From: Rhodospirillaceae bacterium
GTDB taxonomy: Bacteria; Pseudomonadota; Alphaproteobacteria; Bin65
DNA length: 64,000 bases
NCBI GenBank assembly: GCA_028819475.1
Contig: JAPPLJ010000016.1
Coordinates: forward strand, 35,960 to 99,959
Direction of reading: 5' to 3'
Part shown: one piece after another, positions 6,346 through 15,132 of the stretch
Position numbering within the stretch: the first letter of the stretch is position 1
Layout of the letters: every line of letters begins with the position of its first letter
The notes under the pieces: model-generated
The model's input: only the letters and a program-made list of their open reading frames with translations
Databases searched by the model: none
What the model was told of the DNA's origin: nothing
Position numbers and translations under genes: made by a program

Positions 6346-7245
6346 GTGAACGCACCCGTCACCCTGCCGGACCACCGGACCGGCACCGTCGAGTCCGGCG
6401 ACGTCACGATCTTCTACCGGCATTTCGGCGCGCGCCCTCCCGACTCCGGGGCCGGCACGCCGATGATCGTTTTGCACGGCCAGTCTTACTTTTCCTACGA
6501 CTGGATCGGCATCGCCGACGAACTGGCCCGCGACTCCGACGGCGGCCGCGAGATCGCCGCTATGGACATGCGCGGCTTCGGCAGCTCCGGCTGGAGTCCG
6601 GGCCAGGCCTACAAGGTGCAGGATTTCGCCGCCGACGTGCTGGCGGTCGCCGACAGCCTGGGCTGGGACCGCTTCGTCCTCGCCGGGCATTCGATGGGCG
6701 GGCGCAACGCCACCTACACCGCCTCGGCCCATCCCGGCCGGGTCGAGAAGCTGATTTTGATTGATTACTCACCAACAAACGCGAAGGCGGGATCGATGCG
6801 GGTGATGAACCAGTCGGTCGACATGCCCGAATCGTTTTCGGGGCTGGATCAGGCGCTGCGCTATTTCGGCCTGGATCCGGCGACAGTGGACGCAAGGAAG
6901 CGCGCGCGCTTCGCGGCCTATCTCGGCACTTTCGGCGGCAACTACACCGTGTCCCGCGATCCCTATTTCAGAGAGGTTTTCAGAAAAACCCGCGACGAGG
7001 GCATCAAGCCCGACCACGGCGCCGACCTGTGGGACTGCCTCGGCCGGGTCGCCTGCCCGATTCTCGCGGTGCGCGGCCGGCAGTCCGACATGTTCGCGCC
7101 GGAAACCGCCGAGAAGGTCAGGGCGGCGAACGCCAACGTCACGCTGGTCGAGGTCGAGGGCGGCCACAACGTCCCCGGCGACAACCCGGCCGGCCTGATT
7201 GCGGCGCTGCGCCCGTTCCTCACGAGCCGGGCCGCGGCCGCCTGA
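6346..7245 (+). CDS. Alpha/beta-fold hydrolase
   Basis: 299 residues. GTG at 6346 is chosen because AGGAG lies 8 bases upstream; a TTG at 6316 would add ten residues. The full catalytic set is visible: oxyanion-hole LHG (43-45), nucleophile elbow GHSMGG with S116, acid D248 in RGRQSDMF, and H274 in GGHNVPG. No signal peptide is seen, so it is probably cytoplasmic. Before the transposon arrived, its start lay only 32 bases after the ligase gene, so lyase, ligase and hydrolase probably formed one operon acting on an organic acid or its CoA ester. The actual substrate (ester, lactone or thioester) cannot be told from sequence. Confidence 0.82.
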   Translation: MNAPVTLPDHRTGTVESGDVTIFYRHFGARPPDSGAGTPMIVLHGQSYFSYDWIGIADELARDSDGGREIAAMDMRGFGSSGWSPGQAYKVQDFAADVLAVADSLGWDRFVLAGHSMGGRNATYTASAHPGRVEKLILIDYSPTNAKAGSMRVMNQSVDMPESFSGLDQALRYFGLDPATVDARKRARFAAYLGTFGGNYTVSRDPYFREVFRKTRDEGIKPDHGADLWDCLGRVACPILAVRGRQSDMFAPETAEKVRAANANVTLVEVEGGHNVPGDNPAGLIAALRPFLTSRAAAA

Positions 7246-7459
7246 ACCGCGCCCTGACGCCGCCCGCGCGCCGCATTCGCAGCGCGAAGCAATCTCCTGT
7301 ATACATCACGCCGAATTTCAGGGGCGCCGCCAGATCGTCCGACCGTGGAACCGGCGCCGAATTCCGGCATACATCGCACCTGTGTCATTAAAATACTGTA
7401 TACTGAATTCCGAAAAGGCGGATGGTCCATTGTGTACATCCCGCCGGACCGGCGCCGCG

Positions 7460-8578
7460 TCAGGCCCAGGCGTCCCTTGCAACCCGTACGATGGTCTCCA
7501 GCTTCGCCCTCTCGTCCTCTTCGCGCACCGGATTGCCGGCAACCGTCGAGGCGAAACCGCATTGCGGGCTCAGCGACAGGCGCTCGCGGTCGATATGGCG
7601 CGCCGCCTCGTCGATCCGGCGTTTCAGGTCGTCCGCCCCCTCGAGATCCGGGACTTTCGAGCTGACGATGCCGAGAACGACGCTCTTGTCGTCCGGAACA
7701 TGGCGCAGGGGCTCGAAACCGCCGGACCGCTCCGTATCGTATTCCAGCATGAAGGTATCGACCTCGACGTATTGGAACACCCGTTCAGAAATCAGGTCGT
7801 AACCGCCTTCGGAGAGCCATTTTCCGCGGAAATTGCCCCGGCACATATGCATGCCGGCAACGACGTCGCCCCGCCCGCGCACGGCGGCGTTCATCGCCTC
7901 GATATACAGCTCCAGCAGCCGGTTCGGATCGCCGCCCAGGGCGCGCACCCGCTCGCACACCGCCGGGCTGCCGAGCATGATGAGCGGCACCTCGTCAAGC
8001 TGGACATAGCGGCAGCCCAAAGCGGCAAGATCGGCAATTTCCTGCCGGAAAATCGCGCACAGATCGTCGAAAAACGCCTCGTCCGTGGCGTAGCCGGAGC
8101 CTTCGATCGTTTTCGACAACCGCCAGAAATGCAGGGTGGACGGCGACGGCATGGTGATCTTCGGCTCGGCGGCTTTCGCCGCGGTCTTGAGGAAAGCGAA
8201 CTCTTCGGTCGAAATCGGCGCCGCCTTGCGCAACGGGCCGACGCAATCGGCCGCGATGAAGTCCTGTTCCGCGCCGGATTCGTCGTGGAAGGTGAACAGG
8301 GACGGCGCGACATCGAAGCCGTCGATCGCGTCGACCCAGTGGCCCCAGTAGGATTTGCGCCGGAATTCGCCGTCGGTCACCATTTCGAGGCCCAGGCCCT
8401 CCTGCATCGCCACGACATCGCGGATCGCCGCCCGTTTGGCCGCCTCGAAGGCCGCATCGCCGATCTCCCCCGCGCTATGGGCCTTGAAGGCGTCCTTGAG
8501 CGCCCGCGGGCGCAGCAGGCTGCCGATATGCTCGGCGCGGAACGGCGGGTTGCGTCTCGCTTTCGTCGGGGCGGTCAT
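7460..8578 (-). CDS. Cobalamin-independent methionine synthase (MetE) C-terminal-like methyltransferase
   Basis: 372 residues corresponding to the catalytic C-terminal half of MetE, the common short form seen in many proteobacteria. Zinc-binding residues fit the family: H244 and C246 (HMC), E279 and C340 (SPQCGF). The N-terminus FRAEHIGSLLRP is typical. ATG 8578 was preferred over 8623 because AAGG precedes it at good spacing and it matches family N-termini. The long MetE folate-binding N-terminal half is absent, so methyl-donor use is uncertain; such short forms may act on homocysteine or another thiol. It follows pyk by 83 bases on the same strand and is probably co-transcribed. Confidence 0.85.
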   Translation of the reverse strand: MTAPTKARRNPPFRAEHIGSLLRPRALKDAFKAHSAGEIGDAAFEAAKRAAIRDVVAMQEGLGLEMVTDGEFRRKSYWGHWVDAIDGFDVAPSLFTFHDESGAEQDFIAADCVGPLRKAAPISTEEFAFLKTAAKAAEPKITMPSPSTLHFWRLSKTIEGSGYATDEAFFDDLCAIFRQEIADLAALGCRYVQLDEVPLIMLGSPAVCERVRALGGDPNRLLELYIEAMNAAVRGRGDVVAGMHMCRGNFRGKWLSEGGYDLISERVFQYVEVDTFMLEYDTERSGGFEPLRHVPDDKSVVLGIVSSKVPDLEGADDLKRRIDEAARHIDRERLSLSPQCGFASTVAGNPVREEDERAKLETIVRVARDAWA

Positions 8579-8661
8579 CGTTACGGCCTTGTCTCGATTA
8601 TTATTGAAGGAACGCTCATTCATTTCGGAAGCGACCGGCAATGCGCAAGACGCGCGCCGGG

Positions 8662-10083
8662 CTAGCCGCCGACCCAGGCGATGCGCAGCATGTTGGTGGC
8701 GCCGGGGGTGCCGAAGGGCATGCCGGCGGTAATGACGATCGGCTGGCCGGCCTCGGCAAACCCGTGCGTCTTCGCCATGTCGACGGCGTAATCGACCATT
8801 TCCTCGACGCTGTTGGCATCGTGGGAGAAGAAGCAGGACACGCCCCAGGCGAGCACCAGCTTGCGCGCCGTCCGGTCGCTGCCGGTCAGGCACAGGATCG
8901 GCGCCGCCGGCCGGGCGCGCGAAGCGCGCAGCGCCGTCGAGCCCGACATGGTGTAGGTGACGATCGCCGCGGCGCCCACGGTATCGGCGACCTGCCGGGC
9001 CGCCGCCGTGATCGCGTCCGACGCCGTCGGATCCGGGATCGCGGCGCCGGCGTCGATCACGCTGCGCCAGGTCGGGTCGGCCTCGGTCCGGCGCACGATC
9101 CGGCTCATGACATCGACCGAGCGGACGGCATGGCGGCCGACCGCCGTTTCCGCCGAGAGCATCACCGCGTCCGCGCCTTCGTACACGGCGTTGGCGACAT
9201 CGGAGGCCTCGGCGCGGGTCGGCGTCGGCGCGGCGACCATCGATTCCAGCATCTGGGTGGCGACGATGACCGGCTTGCCGGCCGCCCGGCAGGCCCGCAC
9301 GATCCGCTTCTGGACGCTCGGCACCTCCTCCGGCGGCAGTTCGACGCCGAGATCGCCGCGCGCCACCATGACGGCGTCCGACAGGTCGACGATCTGGGCC
9401 AGGTTATCGAGTGCCGACGGTTTTTCGATCTTGGCCAGCACGCTCGCCCGGTTGCCGGCGAGCGTGCGCAGCTCGGCGACATCGTCCGGCCGCTGCACGA
9501 AGGAGAGCGCGATCCAGTCCACCCCCTGGTCGAGCGCGAAGGACAGATCCATGCGGTCCTTCTCCGTCATCGCGGAAAGGGGCAGCACCGCGCCGGGCAG
9601 GTTGACGCCCTTGCGGTCGCCGATCGGGCCGCCGGCGCGCACCGTCGCCGCGATATGGCTGTCCGAACAGTCGGCGATCTCGAGCCGCAGCCGCCCGTCG
9701 TCGACCAGCATCTGCTGGCCCGGCGCCACGGCGCGGTAGACCTCCAGATGGGGCAGGCAGACCCGGCCGGCGTCGCCGGGCGCCGGGTCGGTGTCGAAGC
9801 GGAAGGCCGCGCCCTCGGACAGATCGACCGGGCCGGCGGCAAATTCGCCGATACGGATTTTCGGCCCCTGCAGGTCGGCCATGATGCCGATCGGCCGCTG
9901 GACCTCGCGTTCGACGGCGCGGACGGCGCGGATGCGCGCCCGGTGGTCCTCTCGGCCGCCATGGCTGAAATTGATCCGGAACACCGCGACGCCCGCCTCG
10001 TACAGGGCGCGCACGGTCTCGGGCGCGCTGCTCGCCGGGCCCAACGTCGCGACGATCTTGGCGTTGGCGCGTAATCTCGGCAT
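8662..10083 (-). CDS. pyk: Pyruvate kinase
   Basis: 473 residues, normal length. It converts phosphoenolpyruvate and ADP to pyruvate and ATP. Key blocks seen: KIVATLGPAS at the N-terminus, RINFSHG, ADLQGPKIRIG, AKIEKPSALDN with the active-site lysine, MVARGDLGVE and ATQMLESM. The ATG at 10083 was chosen since the family begins close to KIVATLGPAS; a frame to 10128 would add 15 residues. The glycerate kinase gene lies 63 bases upstream on the same strand, so glycerate can pass to phosphoglycerate, PEP and pyruvate with the two ends encoded together. Confidence 0.95.
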   Translation of the reverse strand: MPRLRANAKIVATLGPASSAPETVRALYEAGVAVFRINFSHGGREDHRARIRAVRAVEREVQRPIGIMADLQGPKIRIGEFAAGPVDLSEGAAFRFDTDPAPGDAGRVCLPHLEVYRAVAPGQQMLVDDGRLRLEIADCSDSHIAATVRAGGPIGDRKGVNLPGAVLPLSAMTEKDRMDLSFALDQGVDWIALSFVQRPDDVAELRTLAGNRASVLAKIEKPSALDNLAQIVDLSDAVMVARGDLGVELPPEEVPSVQKRIVRACRAAGKPVIVATQMLESMVAAPTPTRAEASDVANAVYEGADAVMLSAETAVGRHAVRSVDVMSRIVRRTEADPTWRSVIDAGAAIPDPTASDAITAAARQVADTVGAAAIVTYTMSGSTALRASRARPAAPILCLTGSDRTARKLVLAWGVSCFFSHDANSVEEMVDYAVDMAKTHGFAEAGQPIVITAGMPFGTPGATNMLRIAWVGG

Positions 10084-10146
10084 CGCGTCCTGCACTCCCG
10101 GCCTGCCCTTCCGGCCGGCTTTTCCCATGATTGGGCCGGCGGCCGG

Positions 10147-11451
10147 TCAGGCGATCAGAATCGCCCGGAAATCGTTGACATTGGTGTGTGTCGGCCCTGT
10201 GACGACGAGGTCATCCAGGGCGTCGAAGAAGCTCCAGGCATCGTTGTCGGCCAGAAAGGCGGCTGGACGCAAGCCCCGTCGCCCGGCCCTGTCCAGTGTG
10301 TCGGGCCGGACGATGGCGCCGGCATTGTCCTCGCTGCCGTCTGCGCCGTCGGTATCGGCCGCCAGCGCCCACACGCCCGGCATGCCGTCCAGCGCCCCGG
10401 CAAGACCGAGCAGGTATTCCGTGTTCGGCCCGCCCTTTCGCGTTTCGGGCCCGCCGCCGGCAAGCGTGACGGTGGTTTCGCCGCCCGAGAGCAGCAGCAC
10501 CGGCCGGTCGTCCTGCCGCCGGGCGGCCCGCTCCCGCGCCAGCGCGGCATGGTCCCGGCCCAGGTCGCGGGCCTCGCCGGTCAGGTCGTCGCCCAGCATC
10601 TCGACGGCGAGTCCCTCGGCCTTCGCCAGCCGGGCGGCGGCGGCGAGCGATTGCGCCGGCGTTGCGATCAGCCGGTAGTGCGCCCCGGCAAGCCGCGGAT
10701 CGCCCGGCTTCACCGTTTCGTTTGCCGGATCGTCGAGCGCCGCGGTCACCTCCGGGCCGGGCGCGATGTCGTAATGTTCGAGCACCCGGCGGGCGTCGGC
10801 CAGCGTGGTCGGGTCGGCGACGGTCGGGCCCGAGCCTATGGTCGCCGGATCGTCGCCCGCCACGTCCGATATGGCGAGCGTCGTCAGGCGCGCCGGCGCG
10901 GCCCCGGCGGCGAGCCGGCCGCCCTTGATCGCCGACAAGTGCTTGCGCACCGCGTTGAGCTCGTGGATGTCGGCGCCCGCCGCCAGCAGGGCCCGGGTGA
11001 CGGCCTGTTTGCCGGCGAGCGTCAGGCCCGGCGCGGGCAGGCTGAGCAGGGCCGAGGCGCCGCCGGACAGCAGGAACAGCACCGCATCCTCCGCCCCGGC
11101 GCCGCGCGCCAGCTCCGAAATTTGCGCGGCGGCCTCTGCACCGGCCCGGTCCGGCACCGGGTGGGCCGCTTCGAGGACGCGGATGCGACGGCAGGGAACG
11201 GCGTGGCCGTAGCGGGTGACGACCAGGCCTTCGAGGTCGCGCTCCGGCCATGCCCGTTCGACCGTCTGCGCCATGGCGGCGGCGGCCTTCCCCGCACCGA
11301 GAACGAGCATCCGGCCCGCCGGCTCGAAGCCCCGACTTCGTTCCAGTTCGGCCAGGACCGGCGGCAGGCAGCGCTCCGGGCGCGCCACCGCGACGGCTTC
11401 GTCGAGCAGGCGGCGCAGCAGCGCCGGCGGATCGGAGACCGGCGCGGTCAT
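10147..11451 (-). CDS. Glycerate 2-kinase (GckA/TtuD, MOFRL family)
   Basis: 434 residues. The N-terminal DUF4147-type domain shows VLGAGKAAAAMAQ and the loop FLLSGGASALLS. A conserved NAVRKHLSAIKGGRLA follows, then ISDVAGDDPATIGSGPT, and a C-terminal MOFRL domain with LLLSGGETTVT and ADTDGADGSEDNAGA. The family phosphorylates D-glycerate to 2-phosphoglycerate, and older annotations call it hydroxypyruvate reductase TtuD. Placement directly before pyruvate kinase supports the kinase role in glyoxylate, serine or tartrate use. ATG at 11451 gives the usual N-terminus. Confidence 0.9.
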   Translation of the reverse strand: MTAPVSDPPALLRRLLDEAVAVARPERCLPPVLAELERSRGFEPAGRMLVLGAGKAAAAMAQTVERAWPERDLEGLVVTRYGHAVPCRRIRVLEAAHPVPDRAGAEAAAQISELARGAGAEDAVLFLLSGGASALLSLPAPGLTLAGKQAVTRALLAAGADIHELNAVRKHLSAIKGGRLAAGAAPARLTTLAISDVAGDDPATIGSGPTVADPTTLADARRVLEHYDIAPGPEVTAALDDPANETVKPGDPRLAGAHYRLIATPAQSLAAAARLAKAEGLAVEMLGDDLTGEARDLGRDHAALARERAARRQDDRPVLLLSGGETTVTLAGGGPETRKGGPNTEYLLGLAGALDGMPGVWALAADTDGADGSEDNAGAIVRPDTLDRAGRRGLRPAAFLADNDAWSFFDALDDLVVTGPTHTNVNDFRAILIA

Positions 11452-11584
11452 GGCGTTCGCCGAAATCGAAATCCGCCAATCACGACGGGCCGCCGCCGCA
11501 AATCGCCTTTTGTTGAAGGAGGAGATTCTCCTGCGGCGAATACCTGTTCTGCTGCGAAAACGTACCGCCGGACCCGTTGCGCGT

Positions 11585-11695
11585 CCCTCGATACGGCGCT
11601 TGCGCGCCTACTCGGGATGAGGGTGTGTAGTGAATTCACCCCCCTTCACCCTCACCCTGAGTAGCCCCGGCCCCCGGCCGGGGCGTATCGAAGGG
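11585..11695. repeat. Palindromic intergenic repeat
   Basis: CCCTCGATACG on the left pairs with CGTATCGAAGGG on the right, and CTACTCGGGATGAGGGTG pairs with CACCCTGAGTAGC, giving a long imperfect inverted repeat between two convergent-free minus-strand genes. The shape matches dispersed palindromic units common between genes of alphaproteobacteria. No open frame or T-run follows, so it is not an obvious terminator. Confidence 0.6.
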
Positions 11696-11737
11696 CGGCG
11701 GTTTCCGCATTGTCCGGTCATTCGCGAAAAATCCGGA

Positions 11738-13132
11738 TTACTCCGGCCCGTTCTCGCGCACCCAGTCTTCGGTATCCTCCAGCGCGGCGCCGAACCGGTC
11801 GACGAGATCGTCGATGCCCGCCTCGTCGATCACGAGCGGCGGGCACAGGGCGATCGCGTCTACGATGTTGCGCAGGATCAGCCCGTGTTTTTCGGCATTC
11901 TTGCGGAACACGGTGCCGACGACGCCCGGCCTGGCGAAGCCCTTGTGGGCGGCCTTGTCCCGGACCAGTTCGATACCGGCGATCAGGCCGACGCCGCGCA
12001 CCTCGCCGACCAGGTCGCTGCTCCCGAACTGGCGCAGCCGGGCCTGGAAGCGGTCCTGCACGCTGCGGACATGGGCGCCGATATCGGTCTCGCGGTAAAT
12101 CTTCTGGGCCTCGATGGCGACCGCCGCGGCGACCGGATGGCCGGAATAGGTGTAGCCGTGGCCGAAGGTGCCGATCCGCGCGCTCGCCTCGACCATGGCG
12201 GCCCAGATCCGTTCGTTCACCAGCAGGGCCGAGATCGGCAGGTAGGAGGCCGACAGCGCCTTCGCCATGGAGATCATGTCCGGCTCGATATAGAAGGTCT
12301 GGCAGCCCCACGGGTTGCCGGTGCGGTGGAAGCCGCAGATCACCTCGTCGGCGACGAACAGGATGTCGTATTTCTTCAGCACCGCCTGGATTTTCGGGAA
12401 ATAGCCGCGCGGCGGCACGACCACACCGCCGGCGCCCATGATCGGCTCGGCGAACATGCCGCCGATCGTTTCCGGGCCTTCATTCAAAATCAGTTTTTCC
12501 AGGTCTTCCGCGCATCTGGTGGCGAAGGCGTCGTCGTCCTCGCCGTCCCGCGCCTCGAAATAGTGGTGCGGGCAGGTCGTGTGGACGATCCGGTCGATCG
12601 GCAGGTCGAAGTCCATATGGTTGGGCGGCAGGCCGGTCAGGCTGGCCGAGGCGATGGTGACGCCGTGATAGGCGCGGCGCCGGGAAACGATCTTCTTCTT
12701 CTCCGGCTTGCCCATCGCGTTCCAGTAGTACCAGATCAGCTTCATGGCCGTGTCGTTGGCCTCGGAGCCCGAGTTCGAGAACAGGGCCTTGGACATCGGC
12801 ACCGGCGCCATTTCCAGCAGGATCTCCGCCAGCTCGACGCCGGGCATGTGCGACTTGTGGGTGAACTGGTGGTAGAAGGGCAGGGTCCGCAGGGCCTCGG
12901 CCGCCGCCTCCACGAGTCGGCTGTTGTCGAAGCCGAGCGCGGCGCACCACAGGCCGGCCATCCCCTCGATATACTGCTTGCCGTCATCGTCCCAGACATG
13001 GATGCCCCGGCCGCGCCGGATCATCAGCGGGCCTTCTTCCTGGTGCAGCTTCAGGTTGGTGTAGGGGTGGACGACGGCGGCGATGTCGCGGGCCGCCGGC
13101 GAGTTGGCGGCGTGGCGGTCGGGTGCGGACAT
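11738..13132 (-). CDS. Class III PLP-dependent aminotransferase (omega-aminotransferase type)
   Basis: 464 residues. The fold-type I class III pattern is clear: SNSGSEAND (119-127), AYHGVT, EPIMGAGGVVVPP, the cofactor aspartate D262 in VADEVICGF, and the Schiff-base lysine K291 in SMAKALSASYLP. Such enzymes move an amino group from an omega-amino acid, amine or taurine-like donor to pyruvate or 2-oxoglutarate. ATG 13132 was chosen because GGAGA lies six bases upstream and the family starts here. It stands alone on the minus strand between repeat elements, so context does not give the substrate. Confidence 0.88.
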   Translation of the reverse strand: MSAPDRHAANSPAARDIAAVVHPYTNLKLHQEEGPLMIRRGRGIHVWDDDGKQYIEGMAGLWCAALGFDNSRLVEAAAEALRTLPFYHQFTHKSHMPGVELAEILLEMAPVPMSKALFSNSGSEANDTAMKLIWYYWNAMGKPEKKKIVSRRRAYHGVTIASASLTGLPPNHMDFDLPIDRIVHTTCPHHYFEARDGEDDDAFATRCAEDLEKLILNEGPETIGGMFAEPIMGAGGVVVPPRGYFPKIQAVLKKYDILFVADEVICGFHRTGNPWGCQTFYIEPDMISMAKALSASYLPISALLVNERIWAAMVEASARIGTFGHGYTYSGHPVAAAVAIEAQKIYRETDIGAHVRSVQDRFQARLRQFGSSDLVGEVRGVGLIAGIELVRDKAAHKGFARPGVVGTVFRKNAEKHGLILRNIVDAIALCPPLVIDEAGIDDLVDRFGAALEDTEDWVRENGPE

Positions 13133-13196
13133 GAAGGTCTCCAGGCTGGAACGGCGGAATCGCGGCAATATAGGCCGGGCCGCGTGACGCGCCAGT

Positions 13197-13353
13197 GCCC
13201 TTCGAGACGGGGCTTCGAGACGCGATCCTTCGGATCGCTCCTCAGCCCCTCCTCAGGATGAAGCTGATGAGGAGACCAATCACAACCCTTCATCCTGAGG
13301 AGGCCATTGAGGAGGCGCGTCAGCGCCGTCTCGAAATGGCCGTCTCGAAGGGC
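13197..13353. repeat. MITE-like element with 14-bp inverted ends
   Basis: GCCCTTCGAGACGG at 13197-13210 is the exact reverse complement of 13340-13353. An inner pair, CCTCCTCAGGATGAAG (13248-13263) and its reverse complement (13288-13303), is also exact. It does not encode a protein. It resembles small non-autonomous inverted-repeat units widespread in Rhodospirillales and Rhizobiales genomes. Confidence 0.7.
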
Positions 13354-13394
13354 ACGCCCTTGCAAACCGCGGCCGGGCGCGCCTAATCAGCCTC

Positions 13395-13937
13395 ATGCCC
13401 GAGAACGAACCCCTTGGGGCCGTACGGCGCTGGCGCCACCCGAACGCGCTCGCCGGCCGGCCCGGCGCCTTCTGGATCGGGCCGCTCGCCGCGGCCAATC
13501 TGGCGCTGCTGGTCGCGGCCTGGTTCCTGCCGATCATGACGCTGACCCGGTTCTGGTTCTGGAGCGACCGGGTCTCGCTCTGGGAAACGGCGGCGGGCCT
13601 GCTGGAAGAGGGCGAAATCCTGCTGTTCCTGATCGTCGCGGGCTTCTCGATGGTCTTCCCGTCGGCCAAGCTGCTCGCCGCTGGCTGGGTCTGGGCGCGG
13701 GTCGATGCGGCCAGCGGCGGCGGCCACCGGGCCGTGCGCCTCATGGAGGCGTTGGGCCGCTGGTCGATGATCGACGTCTTCGTCGCTGCGCTGATCGTCG
13801 TCGCGGTGAAAGTCTCGCTGGTCGCCGATGTCGGCGTGCACAGCGGCATCTACGTCTTCGCCGCCGCTGCGGCCCTGTCGATCGCGCTGATGGCCTGGAT
13901 CGGCCGGGCGCTCAAGCGCGCCGCGGCGGATGCCTGA
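13395..13937 (+). CDS. Paraquat-inducible protein A (PqiA)-like membrane protein
   Basis: 180 residues with four hydrophobic stretches (about 28-50, 74-100, 118-142 and 150-172) typical of one PqiA domain. PqiA proteins are inner-membrane partners of MCE-type lipid-transport systems in enterobacteria. The stand-alone single-domain form, common in alphaproteobacteria, usually lacks the MCE partner nearby, as here. The ATG at 13395 starts at the end of a MITE-like repeat. No N-terminal CxxC zinc ribbon, present in enterobacterial PqiA, is seen. Confidence 0.75.
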   Translation: MPENEPLGAVRRWRHPNALAGRPGAFWIGPLAAANLALLVAAWFLPIMTLTRFWFWSDRVSLWETAAGLLEEGEILLFLIVAGFSMVFPSAKLLAAGWVWARVDAASGGGHRAVRLMEALGRWSMIDVFVAALIVVAVKVSLVADVGVHSGIYVFAAAAALSIALMAWIGRALKRAAADA

Positions 13938-14017
13938 CGCGCCGGAGAGCCGGGTCCCGGCCGCGGTGCCCGCCGCCGGGCAGCGACTGGCGACGGCGAA
14001 GATAAGCAGGATGGGCG

Positions 14018-14218
14018 TTATTCGGCGGGTTCGCCTTCGCCCTTGCCGCGAGCGCGCCCCGTCAGGCCGAGTCCTTCGAGCAGACCGGCCAGCCGCGCGG
14101 TTTCCTTTTCGACGGCGGTCAGCCGCGCGCCCAGCCGCCCGGACGTGGTAAGAATCAGCCCGGCCAGCGCCACGCCGACGGCGCAAATGGCAACGATTAT
14201 CGCGGTATCGCCTTCCAT
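14018..14218 (-). CDS. Small membrane protein with C-terminal coiled coil (66 aa)
   Basis: Residues 5-25 form one hydrophobic segment (AIIVAICAVGVALAGLIL), followed by a charged helical stretch with TAVEKETARLAGLLEGLGL. The start (ATG 14218) overlaps the end of the next upstream small gene by 22 bases. Architecture is the same as that of its neighbour: short outside tail, one membrane helix, cytoplasmic coiled coil. I do not recognise a function; small proteins of this plan are common and mostly uncharacterised. Confidence 0.5.
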   Translation of the reverse strand: MEGDTAIIVAICAVGVALAGLILTTSGRLGARLTAVEKETARLAGLLEGLGLTGRARGKGEGEPAE

Positions 14219-14451
14219 GCGCCTTGCAATGTTCGACGATGGAAAATGGTGTCAGGCGGTGTCGTAACGGCGTCGACCGAGGCGCGGGCACCCGAGAGTA
14301 TGCCCTCGACATGGGCAACGCATTCCTTGATCGCGCTCAGCTCCTTCTGCATGTCGTTGAAGCGGTCCTGCCAGCGTGCGTCTACCCGCCACATGAAGCC
14401 GAGAATGGCCAGCGCCGTCGCAATCACGGTGAGGATCGTCGGATATTCCAT
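14197..14451 (-). CDS. Small membrane protein with coiled coil (84 aa)
   Basis: The hydrophobic segment PTILTVIATALAILGFMW at residues 3-20 is followed by a helical region with FNDMQKELSAIKECVAHVEGIL. ATG 14451 was chosen; an upstream ATG at 14496 would add 15 residues without a hydrophobic or family reason. It overlaps the 66-aa gene, and both share the same plan, so the pair may form a complex. No family was recognised. Confidence 0.5.
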   Translation of the reverse strand: MEYPTILTVIATALAILGFMWRVDARWQDRFNDMQKELSAIKECVAHVEGILSGARASVDAVTTPPDTIFHRRTLQGAWKAIPR

Positions 14452-14640
14452 ACGGCGCGCTATCCCGGTGCCGGTGCAGTGCCCGAACCAAAACATTTGC
14501 AGTACAAAATAGCGCCTTGCGGTTAATCCGTCAACCTGCCTGTCGTCCCCGCGCTGCGGCGGGCCGGAAGCGTCTCGAAACCGAAATTGCCCCGGAGCGG
14601 GACGCCCCGCCGCCGCGGCTCAACCTGAGGCGGACAGGCT

Positions 14641-15132
14641 CTAGAAGAACACCATCAGCAGCACGATGCCGGCCACACCGCCCAGAATGAAGGCGATGGC
14701 GCTGACGATGCCGGTCAGCGTCGCCCAGTCGGCGGCGCGCCAGGTCTGTCCTTCGATGTTGAACATGACCTCGGACCGGTCGCCGTCGCCGTCGACAAAG
14801 CGCTTCAGCGCGGTCTCGCTGCCATGCGCTTCCTTGATGGAAACGACGGTCACCAGAAACATCGTCAGGGCCGACGTCAGCGTGCCGATGCCGAATATCA
14901 ACACGGTCGCCAGCGCGAACCAGTGGAACACGCCCTCGACCCCGCCGGTCGTGGCGCCGCTCATGAAGCCGATGATCAGCGCCGTGCCGGCGCCGTTGCC
15001 GAACAACAGGAAACGCGTCGACTCGAGCAGATTCCGGAACATGATGTTCCGCCGCATGGAGACGACCTTGTAGCCCTCGCGGAGCCACTCCTCGGCGGTT
15101 TCCTCGCGTTCGAATTCGTCGATTTTCTTCAC
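14641..15132 (-). CDS. Integral membrane protein of the SPFH-permease operon (163 aa)
   Basis: A charged N-terminus (MKKIDEFEREETAEEWLREG) precedes three or four hydrophobic stretches, the clearest over residues 70-98 and 136-163, the last running to the C-terminus. Its ATG overlaps the stop of the solute-binding gene (ATGA), so it is the fifth and last gene of the operon that starts at 21050. I do not recognise a family. The position suggests a membrane partner of the SPFH proteins or of the binding protein. Confidence 0.65.
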   Translation of the reverse strand: MKKIDEFEREETAEEWLREGYKVVSMRRNIMFRNLLESTRFLLFGNGAGTALIIGFMSGATTGGVEGVFHWFALATVLIFGIGTLTSALTMFLVTVVSIKEAHGSETALKRFVDGDGDRSEVMFNIEGQTWRAADWATLTGIVSAIAFILGGVAGIVLLMVFF

